A stretch of 64,000 nt of DNA from Sinelater perroti (GCA_036346155.1 JARFIY010000299.1:7588001-7652000), one strand, 5' to 3'; shown: positions 59,101-61,742, counted from the first letter of the stretch. Numbers and translations are program-made. The notes: generated by a model not told the origin, from the sequence alone.

Positions 59101-59150
59101 CAGGCGCGCTTCTTTATGTTCTCGGGCATCTGGAGCACGTACCACGGCAT
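1842..59150 (-). CDS. Atg2: Atg2, autophagy-related protein 2, whole gene (27 coding exons)
   Basis: ATG2 proteins are rod-shaped bridge-type lipid transfer proteins. They move phospholipid from the ER to the growing phagophore and work with WIPI/Atg18 and Atg9 at ER contact sites. Joining 27 exons at GT-AG sites with matching phases gives about 2,093 residues, close to vertebrate ATG2B and somewhat longer than fly Atg2. The N terminus (MPWY..IKKRACIYLLQRYLG) is the chorein region. The middle has the conserved LFELSL and RASNNIVHIRTCADS segments. A DDDFCFVGDEAGLG stretch matches the LIR/WIPI-binding acidic region. The C-terminal part includes LPIEQYQKDGR and LRQIPPTVVKPILLATEA. The start was chosen because exon 1 aligns with ATG2 from Met1 and has A at -3. 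Introns are either 49-85 nt or very long (704 nt to 36.2 kb). The exon 17/18 junction is out of frame by one nucleotide. Family assignment is very secure; individual splice sites are inferred from phase and remembered family sequence. Confidence 0.95.
2130..2270 (-). CDS. Atg2: Atg2 exon 26 (residues about 1970-2016)
   Basis: It was found as the missing in-frame piece. It encodes TAETAYDMVSPGP, a Lys/Arg-rich stretch, and PQDIREGMANAYMLVKE, all present in ATG2 homologues. The acceptor is CTGTAG and the donor GAG|GTAGGT, phase 0/0. Confidence 0.92.
2707..2758. repeat. (TG)26 microsatellite
   Basis: An uninterrupted TG run of 52 nt is followed by TCTG-type repeats to about 2781. It lies inside the TIR repeat, at the same internal position as the CAGA/CCAGA array of the second copy. 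Confidence 0.95.
3038..3112 (-). other. tRNA-like segment (pseudo-tRNA or SINE head)
   Basis: On the minus strand TGGCTCTGTCGG resembles an A box and GGGTTCGATCC a B box, spaced as in a tRNA. I cannot fold a full cloverleaf with a good acceptor stem. It is best read as a tRNA-derived relic captured in the TIR repeat rather than a working tRNA. Confidence 0.4.
3412..3712 (+). repeat. Probable tRNA-derived SINE
   Basis: The head has TAGGTCACTAGACTACG (A-box-like) followed by GGGGATTCAAATC (B-box-like). An unrelated body follows, and it ends in an ATTATTATTATTT tail. This head-body-simple tail layout is that of tRNA-derived SINEs. No target-site duplication was confirmed. Confidence 0.5.
4330..5400 (+). 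pseudogene. Degenerate LINE, 5' part with endonuclease start
   Basis: An A-rich degraded coding stretch. Near 4950 it reads MDTWNIRGLGRKDNHLVKEF, the start of an apurinic endonuclease domain (xWNxRGL) of an RTE/CR1-like non-LTR retrotransposon. A charged, coiled-coil-like ORF1-type segment precedes it. Stops occur throughout. Confidence 0.6.
5400..6890. other. No gene recognised (intron 25 filler)
   Basis: A-rich sequence gives way to T-rich sequence near 6300. The open frame at 6339-6596 is a composition effect (Phe/Leu/Cys-rich). The A-rich part may be further LINE decay, but no motif remains. Confidence 0.45.
6900..7275 (+). pseudogene. LINE endonuclease fragment
   Basis: Scattered frames give IQIYAPTS, VIAMGDINS and a later TWLSPKHRYNNE. 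These are the YAPT, GDxN and TWxSP blocks of a LINE apurinic endonuclease. It may be the rest of the element starting at 4330, split by about 1.5 kb. Confidence 0.6.
7323..7342. repeat. (CT)10 microsatellite
   Basis: A short CT run in intron 25, just after the LINE endonuclease fragment. Confidence 0.85.
7872..7963 (+). pseudogene. 5S rRNA-like fragment
   Basis: The stretch includes TTCTCCAATCACAGAAGTGA and GGCGCGGTTAGTATTTAGAT followed by GGGTAACCAC. This follows the 5S rRNA order (GATCACCGAAGTTAAGC ... GGGCGCGGTTAGTA-TT-GATGGG-GACC) over about 90 nt. The 5' third is missing or diverged, so it is not a working 5S gene. It may be a 5S pseudogene or the head of a 5S-derived (SINE3-type) element. 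It sits in intron 25, opposite in strand to Atg2. Confidence 0.7.
8178..8332 (-). CDS. Atg2: Atg2 exon 25 (residues about 1918-1969)
   Basis: It encodes LPIEQYQKDGRIIRGLQRGA then TSTAMAALELTSRIIHLLQ. In human ATG2A this region contains the amphipathic helix that targets lipid droplets and phagophores. The donor is CAG|GTAATA. Intron 25 behind it is 5.9 kb. Confidence 0.94.
8392..8666 (-). CDS. Atg2: Atg2 exon 24 (residues about 1826-1917)
   Basis: It encodes PEVPIRLDYHGKRVDM, GLLMGLAQLNCSELKLKRLS and QLPSLLGGVGPMHSLVQL. It marks the start of the conserved C-terminal region. The donor TTGT|GTTAGT yields LFQGIRDLFWLP across the junction, as in the family. Confidence 0.94.
8716..8941 (-). CDS. 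Atg2: Atg2 exon 23 (residues about 1751-1825)
   Basis: It encodes a poorly conserved Pro/Ser/Glu-rich linker with SEESSECSKTVSSSSEDVQA, typical of the disordered loop before the C-terminal domain. It is placed by phase (1 in, 2 out) and by open frame. The acceptor is ACTAG and the donor TTCAG|GTAACA. Confidence 0.85.
8994..9156 (-). CDS. Atg2: Atg2 exon 22 (residues about 1697-1750)
   Basis: It reads IVIKAIHIRPDPKLKSQECC, then KISLLPLRLNIDQDSLLFLI, the beta-rich LPLRLN-IDQD signature of ATG2. The donor is ACAG|GTTAGA, phase 1. Confidence 0.93.
9208..9375 (-). CDS. Atg2: Atg2 exon 21 (residues about 1641-1696)
   Basis: It encodes VRFQHEVYPEHTTQASRQVL and LEIRDRLASSQINKFLYQYT, nearly identical to the vertebrate sequence as I remember it and the best-conserved exon of the gene. 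The acceptor is TTGTTAG and the donor ATG|GTAAGC. Confidence 0.95.
9433..9828 (-). CDS. Atg2: Atg2 exon 20 (residues about 1509-1640)
   Basis: It encodes IRWLTEEPLRIIDNHFSIP, PVMRYTLCEMSLIWHMYGGN and, after a variable Lys/Ser-rich insert, GGVNRDHDVLMELQLNK. These match the conserved C-terminal half of ATG2. Phase is 0 at both ends. Intron 19 before it is 704 nt. Confidence 0.93.
9925..10470 (+). pseudogene. Mariner-like 5' fragment in intron 19
   Basis: It begins with AGGCGAGTCAAATTTAAATG, resembling a mariner terminal repeat. Further on FHQLIEGNRWLIIDKI resembles the second helix-turn-helix of mariner transposases. Almost the whole 704-nt intron 19 is this insert. Confidence 0.45.
10533..10729 (-). 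CDS. Atg2: Atg2 exon 19 (residues about 1443-1508), LIR/WIPI-binding segment
   Basis: It ends with DTDDDFCFVGDEAGLGIA. In mammalian ATG2 the matching acidic FCIV-type motif is the LIR for GABARAP/LC3, and the adjacent residues bind WIPI proteins. The aromatic and hydrophobic LIR positions (F-C-F-V) and the preceding aspartates are kept, so binding to Atg8 and Atg18 partners is likely. The acceptor is TTTCAG and the donor GCA|GTAAGT. Confidence 0.92.
10840..11205 (-). mobile_element. TIR repeat, copy 2 (inverted, internally deleted)
   Basis: Read on the minus strand it starts ACTTTCCTTATCCTATAATA and follows copy 1 (2585 onward) through the wobbly microsatellite to CTCGAGAACCGTAAGAGCTA. Just after GAGACTTGAAA it jumps to the TTATGAGAATAAAAATG portion, skipping about 100 bp of copy 1, and ends early. 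It lies in intron 18. Confidence 0.65.
10905..11074. repeat. CAGA/CCAGA minisatellite with terminal CACA run
   Basis: Alternating CAGA and CCAGA units run for about 150 nt and end in (CA)n. It keeps all six frames nearly open and so produces several false ORFs. It corresponds to the TG/TCTG array of copy 1. Confidence 0.9.
11780..13260 (-). pseudogene. Jockey-type LINE reverse transcriptase remnant
   Basis: Shifting minus-strand frames give LGSLLYALYTSDL near 12500 and VDDIAVL near 12440, the SVLGPLLY and ADDTAVL (YADD-box) blocks of jockey reverse transcriptase. A KWKIK-like segment and thumb remnants follow toward 11900. Many stops and frameshifts are present. It sits in intron 18. Confidence 0.65.
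13300..15950. other. No gene recognised (intron 18)
   Basis: AT-rich sequence with short open frames only (14363-14569, 14693-14881), both without recognisable features. No splice sites joining them to Atg2 in frame were seen. Confidence 0.5.
15965..16265 (-). CDS. Atg2: Atg2 exon 18 (residues about 1342-1442)
   Basis: It encodes NPHIDLRASNNIVHIRTCAD, closely matching the family, then QLITYFAGDGDL and a Gln/Ser-rich linker. The only usable acceptor (GACAG|AAT) gives a phase 0 start, while exon 17 leaves in phase 2. Taken literally, the splice hits TAG after about 16 codons. The donor is GGAG|GTAAGT. Intron 18 behind it is 5.2 kb. Confidence 0.85.
16317..16559 (-). CDS. Atg2: Atg2 exon 17 (residues 1261-1341)
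   Basis: It joins exon 16 as AIDYRPLYLPLRSVVTLGNF, then runs to DYVSVVDVGLFELSLRTND. The only reasonable GT donor (GACAA|GTAAAT) leaves the exon in phase 2, which does not suit exon 18. The next in-frame codon after Lys is TAA. Confidence 0.88.
16617..16804 (-). CDS. Atg2: Atg2 exon 16 (residues 1199-1260)
   Basis: It reads TVRIALGISKATLRHRM, then SWISQLIDFFNVLDYPIPGY and LHLHLWNCAIDYR. All are recognisable family sequences. The acceptor is TTTCAG and the donor TATCG|GTAATA. Confidence 0.92.
16856..17046 (-). CDS. Atg2: Atg2 exon 15 (residues 1135-1198)
   Basis: It encodes PRHLHPTIYKSEQGIAVDGL and GGREMLSIAIRIQASHETHHIK, conserved in animal ATG2. The acceptor is ATTTAG and the donor AAG|GTAATA. 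Confidence 0.9.
17132..17467 (-). CDS. Atg2: Atg2 exon 14 (residues 1023-1134)
   Basis: It starts with the acidic DSDSNSDEDLDPD patch, then LVINLHIGHGLVCMNVPVRD and GQHGEFLLNVDD, belonging to the ATG2 central (CAD-tip) region. It is the largest continuously open stretch of the gene. The donor is TGTG|GTAAGT. Confidence 0.92.
17526..17828 (-). CDS. Atg2: Atg2 exon 13 (residues 922-1022)
   Basis: It encodes EVSLPSVSLQLVSKHIYEIL and YNRINNDLLLWEPSAP, the latter a hallmark ATG2 sequence. It ends SMCRSGIKY and joins exon 14 as KYDSDSNSDEDLD. The donor is ATATG|GTTTGT. Confidence 0.93.
17881..18071 (-). CDS. Atg2: Atg2 exon 12 (residues 858-921)
   Basis: Only the acceptor TTTTTCAG at 18073-18072 keeps phase 2 and reads RLVLHIYPIIKPDIEFDQG; downstream AGs fail on frame. 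It ends in LGPFSAKRIVHESDTP, matching the family's PFS-KR-I motif. The donor is G|GTAAGT. Confidence 0.9.
18600..19285 (+). repeat. Dispersed repeat, copy A
   Basis: It shares segments in inverted orientation with 23320-23540. Examples are CTCAATCACTAAAAGTAAT and, on the opposite strand, AATGGTGAGACTAACGCCTCGC with GCGAGGCGATGTGGCAAACACC. It is moderately GC-rich compared with flanking intron. No coding content or TIRs were recognised. It is located in intron 11. Confidence 0.55.
19290..19920. other. No feature recognised (rest of intron 11)
   Basis: AT-rich intron sequence up to the exon 11 donor. No motifs were seen, apart from the translated continuation of exon 11 reading on past its splice donor. 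Confidence 0.5.
19922..20197 (-). CDS. Atg2: Atg2 exon 11 (residues 766-857)
   Basis: It starts with FPIPDFRPPHSMQRNPWWKR followed by RPDYLMIKLTD, conserved through animals. The acceptor is AAATAG and the donor CCAAG|GTATGT. Intron 11 behind it is 1,850 nt and carries the 18600-19285 repeat. Confidence 0.92.
20252..20455 (-). CDS. Atg2: Atg2 exon 10 (residues 698-765)
   Basis: It reads ITLEPCIVEVDITIIDRMNA then LNPEPV and SDTRIDLKILSSSLSMKLR. It joins exon 11 to form LRFPIPDFRP, a strongly conserved ATG2 sequence. Confidence 0.9.
20509..20799 (-). CDS. Atg2: Atg2 exon 9 (residues 601-697)
   Basis: It encodes LMAAPVHIEVNETTTLTAFS and LELLEYLNNN, continuing the rod. The acceptor TTCAG keeps phase 2 across NHLR|LMAAP, and the donor is AC|GTAAGT. 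Confidence 0.88.
20857..21337 (-). CDS. Atg2: Atg2 exon 8 (residues 441-600)
   Basis: This is the longest internal exon. It starts with the acidic DESDSDENFLP, passes a Ser/Thr-rich variable segment with STLSGASSSMESSLSTSM, and continues with FKITIASLAVVLLHEDIL, a membrane-facing beta strand pattern of the family. The donor is CTAAG|GTAGGT. Confidence 0.9.
21387..21541 (-). CDS. Atg2: Atg2 exon 7 (residues 389-440)
   Basis: It encodes KPMSGLDYQRIEQELQQHLH and a short linker to GWSTAAL. The acceptor is TTCCAG and the donor TTAG|GTATGG. Intron 7 after it is only 49 nt. Confidence 0.88.
21600..21757 (-). CDS. Atg2: Atg2 exon 6 (residues 337-388)
   Basis: It encodes VSICLKQSEEVHGPKVSISV followed by the conserved LILFLSPRQVHVLLELANGL, the typical SPRQ-VHxLL motif of ATG2. 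The acceptor is TTTATAG and the donor ACAAG|GTAAAA. Confidence 0.92.
21813..22230 (-). CDS. Atg2: Atg2 exon 5 (residues 197-336)
   Basis: It covers the stretch around FTVKNFYFEGVTFSTVEFPS and an acidic, low-conservation insert (TKTSSEDEGNTGDETPKK), and ends in the conserved HVIQFGRLAGKQQ. The acceptor is TTTACAG and the donor CAA|GTGAAT. Phase is 2 in and 0 out. Confidence 0.9.
22283..22385 (-). CDS. Atg2: Atg2 exon 4 (residues 163-196)
   Basis: It encodes VLSRVVVKFTNSVIQIEHVP, a conserved beta-strand pair of the lipid-transfer groove. The acceptor is TTTCAG and the donor is the consensus-like CA|GTAAGT. Confidence 0.9.
22439..22585 (-). CDS. Atg2: Atg2 exon 3 (residues 114-162)
   Basis: It encodes SMFESMWSSMTNSMQLAEEC and ERFAQTIDS. 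The donor TCCG|GTAGAT was preferred over GTGAGC eleven bases further on, because only the former continues in frame into VLSRVVVKFTN of exon 4, the order seen in the family. Confidence 0.88.
22642..22810 (-). CDS. Atg2: Atg2 exon 2 (residues 58-113)
   Basis: The exon continues the chorein region. It reads ALNELGEKQNWPMEFVDGYL and then SVPWASLLKD and EVRGLKITVQP, all diagnostic of ATG2/VPS13 N-termini. It enters in phase 0 after CATAG and leaves in phase 1 at TGTG|GTACGT, so it joins exon 1 in frame. Confidence 0.93.
23320..23540 (-). repeat. Dispersed repeat, copy B
   Basis: TAACGCCTCGCGTGGGAGCA, GATGCGAGGTAATGTGGTAA and ATTACTTTTAGTGATTGAGT match copy A (18600-19285) inverted. It is about 220 bp, shorter than copy A, with a different spacing of the conserved blocks. 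It lies at the 3' end of intron 1. Confidence 0.55.
23545..24780. other. No gene recognised (intron 1)
   Basis: AT-rich intron sequence without repeats or motifs that I can name. Confidence 0.45.
25160..26090 (+). pseudogene. Mariner-superfamily transposase, inactivated
   Basis: Two frames cover most of a transposase. The first (25213-25428) is a degraded N-terminal part. The second (25503-26087, 194 codons) has YIDESWISLY at the first catalytic Asp and a degraded SPDLAPTDYxLF-like block with the second catalytic region. It ends in VLSERWETIVAIERNYI, the usual mariner C terminus (L-ERW---I---GNYI). The second catalytic Asp region is not preserved and stops separate the two parts. The AT-rich flank at 24780-25160 may hold its 5' end. 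Confidence 0.65.
27308..27528 (+). mobile_element. About 220 bp MITE with embedded GTCC microsatellite
   Basis: It starts AAGTGGCGAAGCAAAGCGGA and ends with the inverted TGCTTCGCCACTT. It contains GTCCGTCCGTCTGTCCGTCC followed by CAGTAACTCGAGAACGG. The internal microsatellite plus CTCGAGAAC box echoes the 2585 and 10840 repeats. No coding capacity. Confidence 0.6.
27550..28580. other. No gene recognised (intron 1)
   Basis: AT-rich, no recognisable motif. Confidence 0.45.
28590..29890 (-). pseudogene. Possible mariner-like transposase remnant
   Basis: Minus-strand frames near 29880-29700 give VDIHRLLDAAYRNICMDIST and VRRWIGSMKKK, like the helix-turn-helix of a mariner transposase. A Lys/Pro-rich patch near 28640 could be the KxxSPKKxK region after the first catalytic Asp. 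No intact catalytic block was seen. Confidence 0.35.
29900..30770. other. No gene recognised (intron 1)
   Basis: Short open frames only. The one at 30375-30617 shows no family resemblance. Confidence 0.4.
30780..31110 (+). pseudogene. Internally deleted transposase remnant
   Basis: It opens with LRFYLYKMVVAQELSERD, a segment typical of insect mariner-related transposases with an N-terminal DUF4817-type helix-turn-helix. It then jumps to FPERLIS and ends AEKRVLFCTTLYI near a CACCACTCTGTATA terminus. Most of the catalytic core is missing. Confidence 0.45.
31491..32086. mobile_element. Non-autonomous DNA transposon with long (about 135 bp) inverted repeats
   Basis: The left arm starts GGCGCCGAATTTAAATCG (31491) and the right arm ends CGATTTAAATTCGGCGCC (32086). 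Similarity continues inward for about 135 bp with mismatches (both arms carry a GAAGTTG and CCTGTTCTT stretch, then GTTGTTTTTCC). Between the arms, MEQFTTELRVFIVNTSYQSG starts at 31637. This is a DUF4817-like transposase N terminus, and ESATQIVRKLRAI follows before the frame is lost. An autonomous parent element elsewhere is implied. Confidence 0.65.
32530..32860 (-). pseudogene. Transposase C-terminal remnant (DDE region)
   Basis: On the minus strand SPYSPCDFSLWGYLKDRVYK matches the SPDLNPCDFFLWGYLKDxVY block of DUF4817-type mariner-related transposases. It is followed by a LEDLK helix and SRLHHVAASQGSHLENLL, the usual C terminus. It ends in CAGGGTGATCAATAATGC at 32535. It probably interrupts the 5' part of the jockey element starting about 33060. 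Confidence 0.6.
34319..35251 (+). mobile_element. piggyBac-type element, deletion derivative with TTAA target duplication
   Basis: A 933-bp insert flanked by TTAA at 34315-34318 and 35252-35255. The ends are CCCTTAAGTGGTAACGTC and the inverted GACGTTACCTTTTAAGGG. Subterminal inverted copies of GGTAACGTCGGGTCACTCG occur at 34326 and about 34496. The remaining coding part gives the transposase C-terminal cysteine-rich domain: RCAFCDS, then after a run of 12 A (34663-34674) in a shifted frame CCSKCRKPVCEEHRYDLC and VDC before TAA. The catalytic core is missing. It is inserted in the jockey element. Confidence 0.85.
35489..37828 (+). mobile_element. Mariner element with TA duplication, disrupted and internally deleted
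   Basis: Left TIR ATAGATGTATAAATAAGTT (35489) and right TIR AACTTATTTATACACCTAT (ending 37828) match over about 28 bp, with TA at 35487-35488 and 37829-37830. The transposase starts at 37301 (MAITKEHIRFSIHFAFHLKK) with CAAYGENAVSHATCKKWYQR and SLEDQP. It then jumps across a deletion of most of the catalytic domain to the C terminus (SPDVAPSDY-LF, HFKTEEELRKCIDNFIVSKP, KLLERWQKVINANEE). A foreign pseudogene (35595-37085) splits the left TIR from the transposase. Confidence 0.85.
35595..37085 (-). pseudogene. Pseudogene of an uncharacterised multi-copy arthropod protein family
   Basis: Minus strand from ATG at 37085: MASSRRVCVNDPNHFCFICG with CxxC pairs (CFICG, CKTC, CYFC) resembling a treble-clef zinc finger. 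Two early stops follow. A long frame of 337 codons (36736-35723) has NDLVRDLGLSKAASEILASR, WRLFIDSSKRSLKCVLLHNG, CFLCLWDSRAKNQHW and LPPLHIKLGLIKQFVKDLDK. It continues in another frame as LGCNMSIKLHFLYNHLDYFP and stops at LSEE, where I recall relatives going on with a further GER-HQD segment. I recognise the family as widespread and multi-copy in arthropods but unnamed, so no function is claimed. There are no introns, and the copy sits inside the mariner at 35489-37828. Confidence 0.75.
38580..40830. other. No gene recognised (intron 1)
   Basis: No transposon or gene motif was recognised across this stretch. Short frames on both strands look random. Confidence 0.45.
40682..40695. repeat. Poly-C run (14 nt)
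   Basis: A homopolymer of 14 C. Its length in the assembly is likely unreliable. Confidence 0.9.
40836..41083. repeat. Tandem duplication of about 208 bp period, incomplete
   Basis: GTTGACCTTTGACCTGTGTC at 40836 recurs, with two base changes, as GTTGAACTTTGACCTGTGTG at 41044, each running on through CAGCACTCATAATT and an AT repeat. The intervening 155 bp is GC-richer than the flanks. Confidence 0.7.
41085..41136. repeat. (TA)26 microsatellite
   Basis: An uninterrupted TA run of 52 nt next to the second copy of the duplicated segment. Confidence 0.95.
41200..42480 (-). pseudogene. Jockey-type LINE reverse transcriptase remnant
   Basis: On the minus strand, frames near 42000-41900 give a GSV-like turn, an IGYTQHNTE-like linker and a MTLSSL-like remnant of the ADDTAVL box. 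Toward 41700 a KYLSLHIDKRVTWKTHILKK segment follows, the post-palm block of jockey elements (KYLGMHLDxxLTWKxHI). It is heavily frameshifted. Confidence 0.6.
42500..44630. other. No gene recognised (intron 1)
   Basis: AT-rich, with the 42699-42914 frame being hydrophobic by composition. No transposon or gene motif was seen. Confidence 0.45.
44640..46345 (+). pseudogene. Jockey-type LINE remnant (endonuclease to RT C terminus)
   Basis: The endonuclease tail near 44660-44830 reads YEFTYWPINVNKI and LLDFFVT. Then come RYPPGKRQYKHPSNELKSLV, LKNVSGTKDINDFLWKATK and, near 46090, VKYLNMHLNKSL. These appear in the order expected for a jockey element but with large deletions (most of the RT palm) and many stops. 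Confidence 0.7.
46350..47800. other. No gene recognised (intron 1)
   Basis: AT-rich; a short FTRFFH-like stretch near 47550 could be LINE debris but is too short to call. Confidence 0.4.
47850..48720 (-). pseudogene. Mariner transposase C-terminal half, interrupted
   Basis: Minus strand from about 48640: NALHISQDNAHLYKG followed by LLSKYGWEVLSHASYR, matching the HDNARPH and WEVLPHPPYSPD region around the second catalytic Asp. NPPDYDLRRWLE follows. About 500 bp of unrelated sequence intervenes before GITKLLKHCGKVFENRGDYI at 47930-47850, the mariner C terminus. Confidence 0.6.
48960..50270 (+). pseudogene. Mariner-related (SPDLNPCDYALW type) transposon remnant
   Basis: It starts with a TIR-like CAAGGTGTCCCAAAATTGTA. 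FWFVQDSARVHRTQDN (49437 onward) corresponds to the FQQDGAPPH block around the second catalytic Asp. After the tandem repeat at 49587-49900, TGSESL/PCDYALW (50030-50070) gives the SPDLNPCDYALW block. KRFRAVTKNKRRHFDIIF gives the C terminus. Confidence 0.5.
49587..49900 (+). repeat. Tandem repeat, about 2.7 units of 110-120 bp
   Basis: The unit begins ATTCGACATAGAATTTTTTC (49587), recurs at 49707 and, diverged, at 49817. Each unit contains ATCAGCGTAAAATTT and AATTTTCCCGAAAT. It splits the transposase remnant between its two catalytic blocks. Confidence 0.8.
50661..51189 (-). mobile_element. Deletion derivative of a mariner-type element with TA duplication
   Basis: Inverted ends TGAGGGCAATT (50661) and AATTGCCCTCA (ending 51189) are flanked by TA (50659-50660 and 51190-51191). 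On the minus strand near 51080-50850, LTKSEVRAVIRFLYAKKL and STVSHV-KWTH give the helix-turn-helix N terminus of a transposase. The catalytic domain is absent. Length is 529 bp. Confidence 0.7.
51200..52270. other. No gene recognised (intron 1)
   Basis: AT-rich with short frames only (51284-51466, 51550-51825), none resembling a known family. Confidence 0.4.
52280..52740 (+). pseudogene. Mariner transposase C-terminal fragment with 3' TIR
   Basis: Frames near 52310-52600 give RPHTAKTAMETLRKSKWNFL followed by PHSPYITNLAPSDFYLFG. This is the conserved mariner block before the last catalytic Asp, with SPDLAPSDY partly eroded. FEKSIRILPER and KKCVDSVGK follow with stops. The end GGTCATATTTGAACCACCTT looks like a mariner terminal repeat. 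The 5' half is missing. Confidence 0.7.
53170..53470 (-). pseudogene. Mariner transposase N-terminal fragment
   Basis: On the minus strand IWHKQFSRCRESIESDPRSG followed by RPVMSKTLENVDCLR is the linker between the two DNA-binding helices of mariner transposases (WxxRFxxGRExxEDDPRSGRP). It is opposite in orientation to the C-terminal fragment at 52280-52740, so the two are not simply one element. Confidence 0.7.
53500..54890. other. No gene recognised (intron 1)
   Basis: AT-rich. Only an (AAAAT)-like low-complexity patch near 54480-54520 stands out. Confidence 0.45.
55200..56565 (+). pseudogene. Jockey-type LINE remnant (RT domain)
   Basis: An A-rich stretch reads ATTGDDNLPN-like and KLPLTFKKSKVIVILQPDKN, then NPKHPKQYQRI, the RT fingers. 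A 188-codon frame (55995-56561) carries KKFMYADDQALGIK, the catalytic YADD box, then NPRKMEICSFHLDN and LQDTRLLHN. It is shortened compared with intact relatives and its C-terminal part drifts out of similarity. It is the only jockey copy here that keeps an intact YADD. Confidence 0.7.
56570..58570. other. No gene recognised (intron 1, near exon 1)
   Basis: AT-rich; the 56948-57148 frame begins with a helix-turn-helix-like stretch but is too short to assign. Confidence 0.4.
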
Positions 59151-59345
59151 CTTCGCGCCCGACGCTCAGCAGCCCGATCGCAATCGCATCCAACCTTTGT
59201 TTAGTCGTGTGTTTTGATAACGAACATGCAGCTGCTGTATGACAGCTCCATCGCTGGTGGGGACGTTTCCGCACCTGCGCGCCGCCGCCCGCGCATGTAC
59301 ACTGCGTACCCGCAGTTTTGACCCGCGCGGCACGGGGCTAGAAGT
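58820..59345 (-). promoter_or_regulatory. CpG-rich block around Atg2 exon 1 (presumed promoter/5' UTR)
   Basis: A sharply bounded GC- and CpG-rich stretch surrounds exon 1, with AT-rich DNA on both sides. It spans the first part of intron 1, exon 1 and about 195 bp upstream of the ATG. I see no clear TATA box close to the start codon. A TATA-less CpG-rich promoter is the natural reading for a housekeeping autophagy gene, but the transcription start is not visible from sequence. Confidence 0.4.
58980..59150 (-). CDS. Atg2: Atg2 exon 1 (residues 1-57)
   Basis: This exon encodes Met1 to Gln57, the start of the chorein-like lipid-entry domain, with IKKRACIYLLQRYLGQFFEE and LDQLSVDLYNGTG. The start ATG has A at -3. 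The donor is CAG|GTGAG and the phase is 0. The exon is GC-rich, unlike the rest of the gene, and sits in the CpG-rich block. It is separated from exon 2 by about 36.2 kb. Confidence 0.93.
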
Positions 59346-59479
59346 CGTGATTTTCCTCCATTTCCGCTGCACGTCAGTTGGTGAACACAAGCATAACTTA
59401 CAATTTTGCTTAGTTCCACTGTTACGCTTGCTGTACACGAGTAACTTTATTATAATTTTGTTTTTTACCCCAGCAACCT

Positions 59480-60220
59480 GATATATAGGGTGTATGTGAA
59501 ATTTGGGCTACTTTAGAATTCCCAACAAATAATAATTGGCACTTTGAAAAATTTACTAATTTGCTTGATGCTTCCGGGGTAGTTATTTTATAGAAATTCT
59601 TGTAGTACGAAAATGATCATTATTACCTAGGAGAACACTTTTACACCGCCTAGTTGGGCGACAACCTCTGCACCTTTTATTATAACTCTTTGATGATCGA
59701 CGTTTTTCATTGCCCTTAGCAAGTTTTTGAATTATTTTATAGAAATGATTTTGGGTGCGCTTCTACTTTAATAATCTATGCACTGTCTACAAATCGTTTA
59801 AAACTCTTCTAGGAGCTTTTTTGAAGATCTGTCAAAATATGTTGCAAAATGTGTAGTACTAAAGGTAAAGGAGCTAGAAAAGTCATAGATGAGTGTTATA
59901 AGTAAATTAGAGCCATTGCATAAATTTACATCAGAATCACCGTTATAAAATAATTCACAACTAATTTGTAGTTCAAAGGGTTGTAATAAGGATGCAGTTC
60001 TTGCAAGAGAGGAGGACTGTATTACAGTCATTTTTATAAAATAACCACATTAAAAGTGTCAAAGTACTAATATTATTTCAACACATAGCTGGTTTTGTCT
60101 ATTGGGAATTGTCTGTGGGAATACATGAATACTGAAATTAAATGAGAATAACGATTTTATTATCGTTTTTCTTTTGTGGTAATTCTTTGAATCGGTAGGT
60201 CGCGATTTGTTTTATTTTTT
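59480..60220. other. No gene recognised upstream of Atg2
   Basis: AT-rich intergenic sequence. There is no sign of a divergently transcribed neighbour sharing the CpG-rich promoter block. Confidence 0.45.
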
Positions 60221-60229
60221 TCTATATTT

Positions 60230-60830
60230 AGTTGGTATGTCGGTTTATGATATTTCTCTACTCAAGCCTATCCTCTGCCTTTTTGATGTTTTCTTCAAGA
60301 GACCTTTTCCTTTGTATGTTTTCCTGTTCAGGTAACTTTTGCAAATTGTTCTCCAATCTACGAAAAATGAGTCGATTCACTACTTTCTGCGGTGCTCCTA
60401 TTTCTTGTATAACCGATTTATTGGTACGATGCTCAGTCCATTTTATCCTTAACAATTTTCTTCAGCATCACATTTAGAAATCGATCTTTTGTTTATCTAT
60501 TTTTTCATAGTCTACGATTCTGAAGCATACAGTGCTATCGGAAATTCATTATTTTGATTTTTGTTATCTTTGTTAAATTCCTGTCTTTACAGATCCTTTG
60601 TAGCTTCGTTACTGCAGTTCTTGCAATTGAAGTTTTCTTTTCATTTCGTTGGAACAGTTTCCTGAATTTTCAATGTTCGCGCTAAAATAAATCGATTGGT
60701 TGGTCATTTCTATCTCCCCAAAGCAGTTTTTGTCTATTTCTATCTTTCTTCTTCTTGTTGTCATTATTTTACATTTACTTTTATCCAGTCTTGGTGTTAA
60801 TTTAGCCGTTTTTCAGCAATTGCTACTTTC
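60230..60830 (-). pseudogene. LINE C-terminal remnant (RTE/CR1-like)
   Basis: Minus-strand frames read DSFLNVMLKKIVKDKMD then LRIKWTEHRTNKSVIQEIGA. This resembles the post-RT LRRMLRISWxDHxTNxEVL segment common to arthropod LINEs of the RTE/CR1 kind. The reverse transcriptase core upstream of it is not visible. Confidence 0.5.
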
Positions 60831-60839
60831 AACTGTTCT

Positions 60840-61585
60840 ACTAACAATGCGTACATAGTACGACCCCGTTATTATTTTCCCTTTTTTTAAGTGGTGATGA
60901 ACAGAATCCTCTATCCCAAAAAACAGTCGCCGTCACCTTTTCGGTCGATGAAACCGTCTTTGCCTTTTTTGGAGCAGGTGCACCCTTTGCGGTCCACTAT
61001 TTTGTCTAATACAAGCATGACGTCACTATTTTTGTGCTACGAGACGAAAGAAAATTTGTGTATCGTGTGTGCATTATGTGCCAAAGGAATTCTTCAAAAT
61101 TATTTAACGGATTTAAACGATTTTATAAATATCTGAAAACTCATTTATTTTCTATAGTCATAGACTGTGTGTGTCTACCATATCACTTAATGCAGTCTCA
61201 CTAGAAACGTTTATGTAAAGTTAGTCGTAAAATGTTTGAAATAGGAGTCCCAAAATTCGATTATTTCAATTGTAACTCGGATTTCATTCTGGAGGTCGTC
61301 AACTGTTTGTAGACTACTGACGTAGACCTTGGATTTCAGATAATATCATAAAAAAAGTTGCATAGTCTTAAATTATAAGATCTTGCTAGCTAGTTGATAT
61401 CAACATTTCTACTAGAACATTGTCGGAGCAATAAATAAACTGGTGTTCGAGCTGCACGCCAGCTGTTGAAACCACATTTGCTTCAGATCCATATTATTCC
61501 GTCGGTACCAGAAAAATATAGTTATTGGAGAGGCAGGCATGTAAATAGCCGCTCTCGTGGTGCGGTGTGGGAAACGTAGTACGGC
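60840..61585. other. No gene recognised
   Basis: The 60891-61136 open frame shows no family resemblance. The stretch is otherwise unremarkable. Confidence 0.4.
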
Positions 61586-61742
61586 CCGTATTGGAACGTC
61601 AACCGATAAGGCCAAAATCGTCCCTTAAACGGCCGTCGCGAAAGCGGATGGGGGCGGCTACCGATATCAACCAACGAGTATTGCCAAATCGCTCACCTGA
61701 ATCGGCTTCTGCTTCGTAGGCGATGGTTCCACGGTGGCCACC

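Noticed and set aside
58617..59204. 195-codon plus-strand frame, plus several other frames overlapping Atg2 exon 1
   Set aside because: They arise from the CpG-rich composition and lie antisense to a conserved coding exon. Their products are Arg/Ala-rich without any domain.
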